A stretch of 64,000 nucleotides of DNA from Pseudovibrio ascidiaceicola (lineage in GTDB: Bacteria; Pseudomonadota; Alphaproteobacteria; Rhizobiales; Stappiaceae). The translations under genes were made by a program, and so were the position numbers. The stretch covers positions 62,001 to 126,000 of the forward strand of contig NZ_FOSK01000015.1 in NCBI RefSeq assembly GCF_900114245.1, given 5' to 3'. The notes below the pieces were generated by a model. That model saw only the letters and a list, made by a program, of their open reading frames with translations. It was not told the DNA's origin and made no database searches. Positions 18,275-26,205 of this stretch are shown here, piece after piece; positions within the stretch are counted from its first letter, which is position 1, and each line of letters begins with the position of its first letter.

Positions 18275-19312
18275 TCACAAACACTTCACCCAATCCTCAT
18301 AGCGTCTATCGACATCTGGAGAGGATATGGCTCGCGACCATGCGATACCCGCAGAGTTTCGGGCTTCAGTCGGGGTCATAAAGAAGCGTTTTTTGAAAGC
18401 ACGACTGAAGGTACTCTCATAGACAAAACCGAAGGAAAATGCGATTTCTGAGTTTGAGCGGTGGGTATTGCTGTTGCTGATGAGCGCCATCATTGCGCCC
18501 TTGAGACGTTGCTCCAGAATGAAGCTTTTCACACCGCCGTGATTGCGGAACATCTCATAAAGTTTTGACCGCGAGATACCTGCTTTTATAGCCACAGTTT
18601 CTGGCGACAGATCCGGGTTCGACAGTTGCTCATTGATTGTGCGCTTAGCCAGCATAATCTGCGCTGCATGGCTGCTTGCATCCACCAGAACGACGCCTTC
18701 AGACGTGCTGTTGAGGCAAGCAACGATGAGTGAAATCGTTGCCGGGTTAATATCTGCAGCTTGTGACAAGCTCAGTTGACCCGACAACTCTTTCAACGAT
18801 TTAATATGACTGTAAAGAAGCTGAACCATGGGCTGCGCGGCAGGTAATCTCCGCATATGCTGCCCATCTGGATAGACCAGTTTAGGTTCGAGCAACTCCC
18901 TGGGAATAATCAGGGATAGGTTTGAAAATGTATTGGTCCAGGATTTTGATGTCCTGGCTAAATCAAAAATGATGAGGCCATCCTGTGCAACAGAATGTTG
19001 TGCACCTTCATGTTCGTAAAACATGTCTCCTGTTTCGAACAGTTGGATCATGAAGTGATCCATTCCATCTTTTGCAATGGTCAGTTCACTCCTCTCCCAA
19101 TACTGCTTTCTACTTTTTGTCCGGGCCAGAATAATTTGCCCAAACATATGTGCATCTACTTCGGCGGTGAACGCATCCGACCTAACGGCATGGTCTGCTT
19201 CCACCTGAAACATGAAGGAGATACTTTCCTTCCAGAGAGAGAAGCGCTCATCTGGCGCAACGCCGTCAACGGAAAACACAGCCTGAGGAATAGGCTCCGA
19301 AATTTCCACCAT
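18275..19312 (-). CDS. AraC family transcriptional regulator
   Basis: The protein (345 residues from this start) has an N-terminal ligand or oligomerisation domain like PF14525 (from about 20, FSLWKESISF) and a C-terminal AraC double helix-turn-helix (LSPETVAIKAGISRSKLYEMFRNHGG and IAFSFGFVYESTFSRAFKKRF). I chose the ATG at 19312 because a GGAG lies about seven bases upstream; a GTG at 19429 would extend it by 39 residues but has a poor ribosome site. The first HTH reads SRSKLYEMF, typical of the AraC-like ActR/OxyR-unrelated activators with PF14525. No target is obvious; the convergent aminotransferase and the downstream-facing membrane-protein gene are neighbours only. Confidence 0.85.
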   Translation of the reverse strand: MVEISEPIPQAVFSVDGVAPDERFSLWKESISFMFQVEADHAVRSDAFTAEVDAHMFGQIILARTKSRKQYWERSELTIAKDGMDHFMIQLFETGDMFYEHEGAQHSVAQDGLIIFDLARTSKSWTNTFSNLSLIIPRELLEPKLVYPDGQHMRRLPAAQPMVQLLYSHIKSLKELSGQLSLSQAADINPATISLIVACLNSTSEGVVLVDASSHAAQIMLAKRTINEQLSNPDLSPETVAIKAGISRSKLYEMFRNHGGVKSFILEQRLKGAMMALISNSNTHRSNSEIAFSFGFVYESTFSRAFKKRFFMTPTEARNSAGIAWSRAISSPDVDRRYEDWVKCL

Positions 19313-19716
19313 CGGCGCTCCATCAATGAGATCCACCTCACTCAAAGAAACTGTCCTTGTAAAACCAGCACAAGTAATACGTGCTTTTACTAAAACCTTA
19401 TAGCAATTGTATATATCTCCAAGCCCCACCCAAACAATGACGTGGCGTCCAGATCATTGTGCATTTTGTTTGGAACCTTCTGAAAACTGACTTTATTCCT
19501 GAGAAACTTGCATTGATGCATGAAGAGAGCACAACGACGAAAAGACCCAAAGTACCGGTTTCTGGCGCTTCGCCTCTCATTCAGGTGAACGTAATGTGAT
19601 TAAACTGGGAACGAAGCCGTCTTGCATTCTTCTTTCCAAAATCACACCTAAAGAAGTGCTCACTGCACATATCTTAGTTTGTGCGCTTCCCCATCGAGCA
19701 TCTTAAGGATCTCCCA

Positions 19717-20199
19717 ATGGCTTTGGATAGTTCTGTTTCCTCAAATTCTTCATTGAGAAACGTATTGCCTGCTTTGCTGCTGGCTGGTGTCATCGGCGAG
19801 GTCGCCTTTGAAGCCTATGCCTGGTTTGTCTCACCCATTCTGTTTGGCCCTGTGCTGGAACCCGCCTATCTCATCAGGGCCTTGGCAACCAAACTGTTCG
19901 GCCTCACCATTCCCTATAGTGTTGCCTTCATCGTCCACTTTTCCGTTGGTGCAGTCGTCTTCCCACTTGCGGTGTTTGCCGTGCATGAGGTCACCAGGCT
20001 TCGACTTTGGCTCTCAGGCGTCGTTGCTGGTGTGCTGCTCTGGTACATCGCGCAGGGTATGCTCGCGCCCTTCATCGGCAGAAGCTTTATGATGGATTTC
20101 GGGGCTTATACGCAGTCCTCATTCATCGGACATGTCGGTATGGCCATGGTGATGGGTGTCATCTTCCAAAAATTCTCTGAGAACCGGAGAGAGCGCTAA
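19717..20199 (+). CDS. Small integral membrane protein of unknown function
   Basis: The 160-residue protein has four hydrophobic segments (approximately 16-40, 58-85, 92-115 and 130-152) and a basic C terminus ending NRRER. No catalytic motif is visible and I do not recognise the family. The ATG at 19717 follows AAGGAT at 19705-19710; the in-frame GTG at 19681 would add 12 residues without a ribosome site. It is a single gene with its own terminator overlapping the stop codon. Confidence 0.7.
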   Translation: MALDSSVSSNSSLRNVLPALLLAGVIGEVAFEAYAWFVSPILFGPVLEPAYLIRALATKLFGLTIPYSVAFIVHFSVGAVVFPLAVFAVHEVTRLRLWLSGVVAGVLLWYIAQGMLAPFIGRSFMMDFGAYTQSSFIGHVGMAMVMGVIFQKFSENRRER

Positions 20200-20218
20200 G
20201 CGCCCTCTCCTTCATCTT
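20186..20218 (+). terminator. Terminator overlapping the end of the membrane-protein gene
   Basis: GGAGAGAGCG (20186-20195) pairs with CGCCCTCTCC (20201-20210), one mismatch, around CTAAG, followed by TTCATCTTTG. The stop codon is in the loop region. The acetyltransferase gene converges from the other side. Confidence 0.65.
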
Positions 20219-20227
20219 TGTGTCAGC

Positions 20228-20653
20228 TCACGCAGAATACTTCAGCCGGATGACCAACTGCTGCGTATCCTCGTTGAAGTCCTCATGCATCTCTTCAAAT
20301 CCGTAGCGCGCATAAAAGCCACGCCCGATTGGATTGTGCTTAAAAACTTCCAGTTCAACACTGTCATGAAGCGAGGTGGCCTTGTCCATCAAAGCCTTCC
20401 CGAGCTTCTGCCCCTGAAAATCAGGGTGCACAAACAGCCCGCCCACTTCATTGCCAAGCAATGCAATGAACCCGACAACGGCCTCATTTATCTCAACAAC
20501 CCAGGTTTCGGCGTTGGGCAGATACAAGTTTCGAATATTGTCGGTTTCGTGGGCTAAAAAGCTGTCGCTCAGAAAAGGATGAGCAAGTTTGCTGGCCTTA
20601 AGCCAGACGTCAACAATGGACTCGGTGTCACGAGTTTCAAATTTACGGATCAT
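20228..20653 (-). CDS. GNAT family N-acetyltransferase
   Basis: This 141-residue cytoplasmic protein shows the GNAT fold: motif A with VGGLFVHPDFQGQKLGKALMDKA, where Q-x-x-G-x-A binds the acetyl-CoA pyrophosphate, and the C-terminal NPIGRGFYARYGF. The beginning MIRKFETRDTESIVDVWLKAS is typical of YjaB/PhnO-like acetyltransferases. The ATG at 20653 is preceded by AGGACATAGAA; a longer frame up to 20755 is unlikely. The substrate, perhaps an amine or a protein N terminus, is unknown. Confidence 0.87.
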   Translation of the reverse strand: MIRKFETRDTESIVDVWLKASKLAHPFLSDSFLAHETDNIRNLYLPNAETWVVEINEAVVGFIALLGNEVGGLFVHPDFQGQKLGKALMDKATSLHDSVELEVFKHNPIGRGFYARYGFEEMHEDFNEDTQQLVIRLKYSA

Positions 20654-21280
20654 TTCTATGTCCTGAAGAGTGCCGTTAATCGGCGCTTGATGTTCTGAAA
20701 ATGAAGGCATGCAAAACCGGCCGTGCAAGCTGCGCGGTCTTAAAGTTGAAAGCATGCGAAGGGGTTCTTCTTTGAACCCTCAGATCCGGGACATCAAATC
20801 TCCTGTGAAACATATAAGAGCTGGCAATCTATACCTCAGTTGCGCGATGTCAAGGCACCTCAAACAACTGCTTCAGGTGCACATATTTAGGAGCAGTTTC
20901 GCAACTCGTGATTTCCGGAAAATATTAGCTGGCTTGGGAACTTGATGGTGAAGACGCAACCGTTGCCCGTTTCCCATTCCGGACGCGTCTTCACCATCAA
21001 GCAGGCTCATTTCATCGTCAATCTCGAGCGAAAAACACGCTCGGAGACAGTTTTGAACATATTATTGAGCCAAAAAGGCAAGTTTCTTCACTGGGTGAAA
21101 ACCTTACCTTTAATGGACCCTAATCCTCTGAGTTCTCTAGTTCCTTGATTTTCGTTAGGTCCATTTGTTTTCAAGAGAACAACCCCAAGATGCCAATTGC
21201 GCAAAAACACTTGCGTTAGATCAACGTCCTTCATCTACGCAACAGTACGATTGGGTTGATCGTGGGAGAGGTCTGTAAAA
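20654..21280. other. Intergenic region with two long inverted repeats upstream of the Dnr-like gene
   Basis: No convincing gene is present in about 630 bp; small frames at 20709-20945 and 20942-21148 have no ribosome site. CTTGATGGTGAAGACGC (20941-20957) recurs as its exact reverse complement at 20985-21001, a perfect 17 bp inverted repeat. AATGGACCCTAA (21112-21123) and TTAGGTCCATT (21155-21165) form a second one with one bulge. Neither has a T-run. A Fnr-type box follows at 21211. Confidence 0.6.
21211..21224 (+). promoter_or_regulatory. Fnr/Dnr-type box upstream of the Crp/Fnr regulator gene
   Basis: TTGCG-TTAG-ATCAA resembles the TTGAT-N4-ATCAA consensus of Fnr-family sites in one half and the Dnr/Nnr variants in the other. 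Its centre is about 63 bp before the ATG at 21281, which suits activation or autoregulation. Binding is inferred only from the motif. Confidence 0.5.
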
Positions 21281-22000
21281 ATGTCTACTACTATAGTTAG
21301 CAGTGAAGTGGAGAAGCTCGCTGAAATTCCCTTGCTTAAACGGTTGAGTACCGAGGCAAGAGAACAGCTGCTTCGGGGTGCCACTAAAAAATCTGTCTCG
21401 CGCGGTGAGATGATATTTTTTCAGGATGATAAGGCAGACGCGTTCTTTATCGTTCTGGAAGGGTGGGTCAAAGTTTTCCGCGCAACAAGCAGCGGCGATG
21501 AAGCCGTTGTTGGGGTTTTCACCCGTGGGCAAACCTTCGCTGAAGGGGCTGCCTTTACAAACTCAAACTATCCAGCTTCTGGTGAAGCGGTCACGGATAG
21601 TGTGGTGCTTTGTATTCCTGTGGCCCATCTGGCCAAGTCAATTGCAGCAGATCCGAACATCGCGCTGGCGATGATGTCATCTTTGTCCATGCACCTTCAT
21701 CAACTCGTGTTGCAGATTGAAGGACTGAAGACGCATACGGGCGCGCAGCGTGTTGCTGAATTTCTATTGAACCTCAGCACAGAACCAGCCGGTTCCTGCA
21801 CATTGGTGCTGCCTTACGATAAAGCGCTCATTGCCGGTCGCTTGGGCATGAAACCGGAAAGCCTGTCTCGTGCATTCCAGAAGCTGAAAAGCTATGGCGT
21901 CGAGGTCAAGCAAAACCGGGCGATCATTTCCAACGTTCAGGTTCTGCGCACATTGGTAGAGCAGGAACGCACAGTGGTTATGCATTCAAGCCACGGCTAA
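21281..22000 (+). CDS. Crp/Fnr family regulator, Dnr/NnrR-like
   Basis: The 239-residue protein has a cyclic-nucleotide-binding-like beta-roll (about 20-130) and a C-terminal winged helix with recognition helix KPESLSRAFQKLKSYGV. The E-S-L-S-R pattern is that of Dnr/Nnr-type activators, which respond to nitric oxide through heme and bind TTGAY-N4-RTCAA sites. The N-terminal cysteine cluster of oxygen-sensing Fnr is absent. A GGGAGAGG site precedes the ATG. The heme d1 operon about 10 kb downstream has a perfect matching box, so this gene is its most likely regulator. This link is an inference. Confidence 0.85.
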   Translation: MSTTIVSSEVEKLAEIPLLKRLSTEAREQLLRGATKKSVSRGEMIFFQDDKADAFFIVLEGWVKVFRATSSGDEAVVGVFTRGQTFAEGAAFTNSNYPASGEAVTDSVVLCIPVAHLAKSIAADPNIALAMMSSLSMHLHQLVLQIEGLKTHTGAQRVAEFLLNLSTEPAGSCTLVLPYDKALIAGRLGMKPESLSRAFQKLKSYGVEVKQNRAIISNVQVLRTLVEQERTVVMHSSHG

Positions 22001-22045
22001 GATATTGCGATAATTGAATTTATTCGTTCGCCTGCTCCAAGGGAT

Positions 22046-22945
22046 TTATCCCTCGTAGGCCTGTTTGATGAACGTGCCAAGATGTTGTAGCTCCTCTCCC
22101 CGCGGCGAGCTTTTTCGCCACACAAGCGCTATCTCTCTTGGCAATGCCTTATCTACATCGATGAGGCATACATCATAATTATCGGTCAGTCCGGCAGTGA
22201 TTGCGACGTCAGGCAGAAGCGTTGTTCCCAGCCCTTCCGCCACCATACCCACCAGAGTGGAGAGGCTCGTCGCTTCAAAAGAGCTATCTTGAACCGGGCC
22301 ATCAGGTAAAAATGCAGACAGGGCATGCTGTTGTAAACAATGCCCTTTTTCCAGCAACATCATTTTAGTATTGGTCAGGTCCTGTCCATCTACATGTTGT
22401 CGGTTCGCAAGCGGGTGCTGAGGTGTGACGGCCAGTTTGTATCCATCTTCAAACAATGGAAAATGAACAAGGTCGCCTATCTCAAATGGAAGTGCCAGTA
22501 AAACCGCATCCAGATATCCGCTCTGCAATGCCGCCAACAGGTCGTGGGTAATACCTTCTTTGATAAAGAGGCGAAGGTCCGGAAATTTCTTCCGAAGCTG
22601 CGGCATAATCCCGGGAAGCAGATAAGGTCCAACTGTAGAGATCACACCCAGTTTCATGTCTCCAGACAGGAATTTTGAGTTTGCCGCAGCGAAATCTACA
22701 AAGGCTTTTGTATCAAGCAGAATGTGACGCGCACGATCGGCCAGAGAGTTGCCCAGTGGGGTAATAGTGACAGAACGCTTGGTTCTTTCTGCCAGATGAA
22801 CACCAAGGTTCTGTTCCAGCTCTTTAAGCGCTGTGCTTAGAGCGGACTGACTCACATTACATTTTTCTGCTGCCCTGCCAAAATGCTGTTCCTCAACAAG
22901 GGCGACCAGAAATTCCAACTGGCGAAGGCTTGGTAGATGACTCAT
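22046..22945 (-). CDS. OxyR-like LysR family regulator lacking the second redox cysteine
   Basis: This 299-residue regulator has a LysR helix-turn-helix (LRQLEFLVALVEEQHFGRAA) and an OxyR-type sensor domain. The peroxide-sensing cysteine is Cys203 in EKGHCLQQHALSAF. In E. coli OxyR the partner cysteine follows nine residues later; here Phe212 occupies that place, so a classical intramolecular disulfide cannot form. It is transcribed divergently from a peroxiredoxin gene with 98 bp between the starts, the usual arrangement of oxyR with its target. It may sense peroxide by sulfenylation or by an intermolecular bond. Confidence 0.85.
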   Translation of the reverse strand: MSHLPSLRQLEFLVALVEEQHFGRAAEKCNVSQSALSTALKELEQNLGVHLAERTKRSVTITPLGNSLADRARHILLDTKAFVDFAAANSKFLSGDMKLGVISTVGPYLLPGIMPQLRKKFPDLRLFIKEGITHDLLAALQSGYLDAVLLALPFEIGDLVHFPLFEDGYKLAVTPQHPLANRQHVDGQDLTNTKMMLLEKGHCLQQHALSAFLPDGPVQDSSFEATSLSTLVGMVAEGLGTTLLPDVAITAGLTDNYDVCLIDVDKALPREIALVWRKSSPRGEELQHLGTFIKQAYEG

Positions 22946-23043
22946 ATGATTTTTAGATCACTGTATTATTATTAATCAATTTCACTAATTAACATAGATC
23001 GATATTCTGCATTTATCAAATCAATTGAGCCCGAGGAAAATAA
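22946..23043. promoter_or_regulatory. Divergent oxyR-like/peroxiredoxin promoter region
   Basis: The 98 bp between two divergent starts is AT-rich and contains ATAGATCGATATTCTG (22995-23010), reminiscent of the ATAG elements of OxyR sites. The peroxiredoxin ribosome site GAGGAAA precedes its ATG. Regulation of both genes from here is expected by analogy to known oxyR-ahpC pairs. Confidence 0.45.
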
Positions 23044-23694
23044 ATGTCAGAAGAAACTATCATCACATTGCCGCAGCTGAACACACCAGCACCAGATTTC
23101 ACGGCCCCAACAACAGATGGCACGAAATCATTGAGTGATTACAAAGGCCAATGGCTGGTTCTCTTTTCGCATCCAGCGGATTTTACGCCTGTCTGCACAA
23201 CCGAATTCATTGCTTTTGCGAATGCAGCAGATGATTTTGGCAAGCTCAATACAGCATTGCTTGGCCTGTCTATCGACAGTCATTACTCACACATCGCGTG
23301 GATGCGAAACATCGAGGAAAAGTTCGGCGTTCACATCCCCTTCCCGATCATTGCGGACCTTTCAATGGAAGTCGCCAAAGCCTACGGCATGATTCAGCCT
23401 GGAGCCTCAGACACCTCTGCTGTTCGCGCAACTTTCATCATTGACCCTGAGGGAATTCTGCGGGCGATGGTTTACTACCCAATGACCAACGGGCGTTCAG
23501 TGGTTGAGTTCCTACGCCTGATCAAAGCCTTGCAAACATCTACCGAACACGGTGTCGCAACTCCAGAAAACTGGCAACCTGGTGACAAAGTAATCGTTCC
23601 TCCACCAGCAACAGCGGATCTGGCTGAAACACGAAAATCAGCAGGTTATGATTATGTAGACTGGTACTTCTCAACGAAAGAAGTACCTGCTTAA
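23044..23694 (+). CDS. 1-Cys peroxiredoxin (Prx6 type)
   Basis: The 216-residue protein has the peroxidatic motif PADFTPVCTTEF with Cys51, the Prx6-type C-terminal arm and the phrase YPMTNGRSVVEFLRLIKALQ. No second cysteine is present, so it needs an external thiol for recycling. It reduces hydrogen peroxide and alkyl hydroperoxides in the cytoplasm. The gene stands opposite an OxyR-like regulator that also has a single sensing cysteine, and is very probably controlled by it. Confidence 0.93.
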   Translation: MSEETIITLPQLNTPAPDFTAPTTDGTKSLSDYKGQWLVLFSHPADFTPVCTTEFIAFANAADDFGKLNTALLGLSIDSHYSHIAWMRNIEEKFGVHIPFPIIADLSMEVAKAYGMIQPGASDTSAVRATFIIDPEGILRAMVYYPMTNGRSVVEFLRLIKALQTSTEHGVATPENWQPGDKVIVPPPATADLAETRKSAGYDYVDWYFSTKEVPA

Positions 23695-23711
23695 TACAAA
23701 ACCAGAGACGG

Positions 23712-23737
23712 AGTTCAGGTGATCAATTGCCTGAACT
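23712..23737. terminator. Hairpin between convergent peroxiredoxin and chelatase genes
   Basis: AGTTCAGG (23712-23719) pairs with CCTGAACT (23730-23737) across TGATCAATTG. It sits midway between the two convergent stop codons. There is no long T-run. Confidence 0.4.
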
Positions 23738-23756
23738 TCTCACACAAAAATCAGAA

Positions 23757-24647
23757 CTACCTCAGAGCAGCCCTTGTAGGCTGTGCGGCTGAATCTCGTA
23801 GTATTGCAACTCTTTGGTTGGCAGCACCACGAGTTAAGCCATTTTCTTGCAAGTAGCTCACCAGATGCTGAGCCAATGCGTGCTCACAGCCAATCACGGG
23901 AGCCAGTTTGCATCCGGTTGGGGCGCTCTCCATAATTTTGGAGATATCTTCATGCCCGTGCAAGCCACCGCTGGCGAACAGAGGAACAACGATTGCGTCA
24001 TCGGAAAGTGTCAGGACCGCCTTTTCGACAAAAGGTTCTTCTGAAAGGAATGCCACGCGCAGTTGCTTGTAGCCGTAGCGGTTTTCCAGATGGTCTTTCA
24101 GCTGAAGGGCACAAAGCCGCGATTCCGGGCCAACTGTGGAGCCATGAGCAACGATCAGCACTTCCCGGTCGAGTTCCGGCTTTAACAACGTGCTTTTGCT
24201 GTTTGGTGCCAGTGTACTTTGAATACTCTGAGACACCAGATCAGGTAGGAAGGGCAATACACCAAGCGGGGGTAACAGCTTGATATACTGCCCGTCTCGG
24301 TTCAGATTTTGCCATGCACCTTCTTTCTGTTGTTGCAGGTTTGGGTCCAGCCCCAGTCTGCGAGGCAGGACAGTGTTGCAGAAGTAGCCGTTACTTAGGA
24401 GGAGAGGAAGCACAAGCACATGCTCGTGCGGGAGGCCTTCGACTACTTCCTGTAGGGGCGGGGTTCCTTTCATCACCCCACTCACCACATCCAGTTCAGG
24501 CAGTAAGAGCGCCAGAGCATTTTTCAGGCGAACATGGCCTGGTGTGTTGTCGGCGCCCTTGCCACCCAGATCTCCATGAGCAGCAAGAACAAGTGCCAGA
24601 TCGCTAGTGGCTCGTACCAGCGGAGAAGGTGATCTTGTTCCAGACAT
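23757..24647 (-). CDS. CbiX/SirB-like sirohydrochlorin chelatase in the heme d1 operon
   Basis: The 296-residue protein has two CbiX-like halves: the first begins with LVLAAHGD, the second with VLIVAHGST, each carrying the histidine expected to bind metal in sirohydrochlorin chelatases. HGHED near 234-238 could add a second metal-binding histidine. Siroheme is an intermediate of heme d1 synthesis, and NirE only makes precorrin-2, so iron insertion by this protein would supply a missing step. It overlaps the end of nirN by 44 bp and ends the operon. Chelation of cobalt or nickel instead cannot be excluded. Confidence 0.75.
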   Translation of the reverse strand: MSGTRSPSPLVRATSDLALVLAAHGDLGGKGADNTPGHVRLKNALALLLPELDVVSGVMKGTPPLQEVVEGLPHEHVLVLPLLLSNGYFCNTVLPRRLGLDPNLQQQKEGAWQNLNRDGQYIKLLPPLGVLPFLPDLVSQSIQSTLAPNSKSTLLKPELDREVLIVAHGSTVGPESRLCALQLKDHLENRYGYKQLRVAFLSEEPFVEKAVLTLSDDAIVVPLFASGGLHGHEDISKIMESAPTGCKLAPVIGCEHALAQHLVSYLQENGLTRGAANQRVAILRDSAAQPTRAALR

Positions 24648-26205
24648 TGTACTTTCCAGATGGCTTACTCATTGGAATACGCTTCACTTCTTCAAGCGTT
24701 TTCGCATCGTAAATGATGATCATGCCGTCATCCTCCCAGATAGAGAGAATGGCGTGGCTACCATCGCGGTCAAACTCGATATGAGCAGCGGTTTTACCCG
24801 GCAGCGGTTTCAGCGTCTTTACGATCTCAAGCGTTTCTTTATCGATCACGTACATCTGGTCCTTGTTTGGACCAAAGAACACGTCCGCCCAAGCGTACTT
24901 GGAGTTTTCATGAGATCGCATGAAGAATCCCGGACCCGCAGTATCAAGTGTCTTCAAGACGGACCAGTTGGACATATCGATCACAGAAATCTTGCTCTCG
25001 CTCAGGTGCGGCGTCACCATCACAGGTTTACCCTGCCACTCCCAGCTGATGCCGGAGCCCAGATGCGGGAAGCCTGGCAGATCGATTTTGGCGATGGTCG
25101 CGCCTTCATCCATGTCCACCACAACACCGCTCTTACCGTCGCGAGACGATCCCATCAGGTGCTTGTAGGACTGGTCGAAGAAGAAGTCGTCCATCGGCGC
25201 ATCAACCTGAATACGGCGCAGAGCGAACAAACCCTCGGAGGTTGGCTTCGTACCATTCTGGCCGTAGTTTTCTGCATCAACATAGGCATCAAACTCAGGC
25301 TCTGCCTTAGGATTGGTTGAGACCTCCCAAACCTCAGGTGTATCTTTCATGGCAACAACGAAGCTGTCACGCTCCGGCGCCTGATAAACTGCTGAAACAC
25401 GTGTGGTTTCGCCACCCAAAGATTCTGCTTCAAAGATCTTTTCAACGGAAAGGTCTTCAGCGGACAGCATCACCAGAGAATGCGGCAGGTAGTTTGCCAG
25501 TGCAATGTGCTTGCCATCGCGTGAAAGCGCGATATTGCGGGAGTTGATACCACCGCGCACTTCGCCAACCACTTTCAGCGCCCACATATCATACTTGGTG
25601 ATCCAGCCGTCACGGGACATGAAGAACACGTAGTGTCCGTCCGGTGTGAACTTTGGACCGCCATGCAGCGCAAACTGGGTTTTGAAGCGTGTGAGCGGTT
25701 CAAACGTGTCACCATCCATGACGGTGGCGTAGTGATCACCAGTCTCCACGACCACAAACAGGTTCAGCGGATCGGATTCATAGACTGGCTTTTCAACGGG
25801 CTTGTAGTCCTCGTTGAACACGCGGGTCGCGTTGATTTCCTTTTCGCCCCAAACCGGCATCGCACCCAATGGAGTCTTTACCAGGTTCACCAGATCAGCA
25901 ACCTGCTGATCGTTGAGCTGATCCCCGAAGGCTGGCATCTGCGTGTGGACACGACCATCCTTGATGGTCGACGTCGCAGCACTGACCCGCAGACGTTTCA
26001 AGCTTTCCGGAATGAGCGCAGGACCGATACCGCCTAAGCGATCACCGCCATGACACTCTGCACAGAGCTCCTGATAAGTGCCTTTTGTGGCGTCAGAAAC
26101 GGGGTAGAGTTCCAGCTTTTTACCGCGAGCTTCCGCGGCCCCTGCCAACATGCAGGTTGCCAGCAAAACTCCGGCGAGTTTAGGCATAAACGTGTTTAGC
26201 TTCAT
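24604..26205 (-). CDS. nirN: NirN, c-type cytochrome, dihydro-heme d1 dehydrogenase
   Basis: The 533-residue periplasmic protein has a signal peptide (about 1-26), a cytochrome c domain with CAECH at 48-52, and an eight-bladed beta-propeller for heme d1. The end KPSGKYNVWNKITFSAGTSH and the stretch GPGFFMRSHENSKYAW match NirN rather than the related nitrite reductase NirS. NirN performs the last oxidation of heme d1 and hands it to NirS. I chose ATG 26205, preceded by GGGGAG; it overlaps nirJ by 26 bp. A longer frame to 26274 has no support. It belongs to the nirE-nirN operon. Confidence 0.85.
   Translation of the reverse strand: MKLNTFMPKLAGVLLATCMLAGAAEARGKKLELYPVSDATKGTYQELCAECHGGDRLGGIGPALIPESLKRLRVSAATSTIKDGRVHTQMPAFGDQLNDQQVADLVNLVKTPLGAMPVWGEKEINATRVFNEDYKPVEKPVYESDPLNLFVVVETGDHYATVMDGDTFEPLTRFKTQFALHGGPKFTPDGHYVFFMSRDGWITKYDMWALKVVGEVRGGINSRNIALSRDGKHIALANYLPHSLVMLSAEDLSVEKIFEAESLGGETTRVSAVYQAPERDSFVVAMKDTPEVWEVSTNPKAEPEFDAYVDAENYGQNGTKPTSEGLFALRRIQVDAPMDDFFFDQSYKHLMGSSRDGKSGVVVDMDEGATIAKIDLPGFPHLGSGISWEWQGKPVMVTPHLSESKISVIDMSNWSVLKTLDTAGPGFFMRSHENSKYAWADVFFGPNKDQMYVIDKETLEIVKTLKPLPGKTAAHIEFDRDGSHAILSIWEDDGMIIIYDAKTLEEVKRIPMSKPSGKYNVWNKITFSAGTSH

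Noticed and set aside
20709-21148. Two short frames in the region with the inverted repeats
   Set aside because: They cross the 17 bp inverted repeat, have no ribosome site and no family signature.
24604-26205. Reading the cd1-like protein as NirS
   Set aside because: The cytochrome c motif context, the conserved end PSGKYNVWNKIT and the place after nirJ fit NirN. NirS would be expected at the head of the operon.
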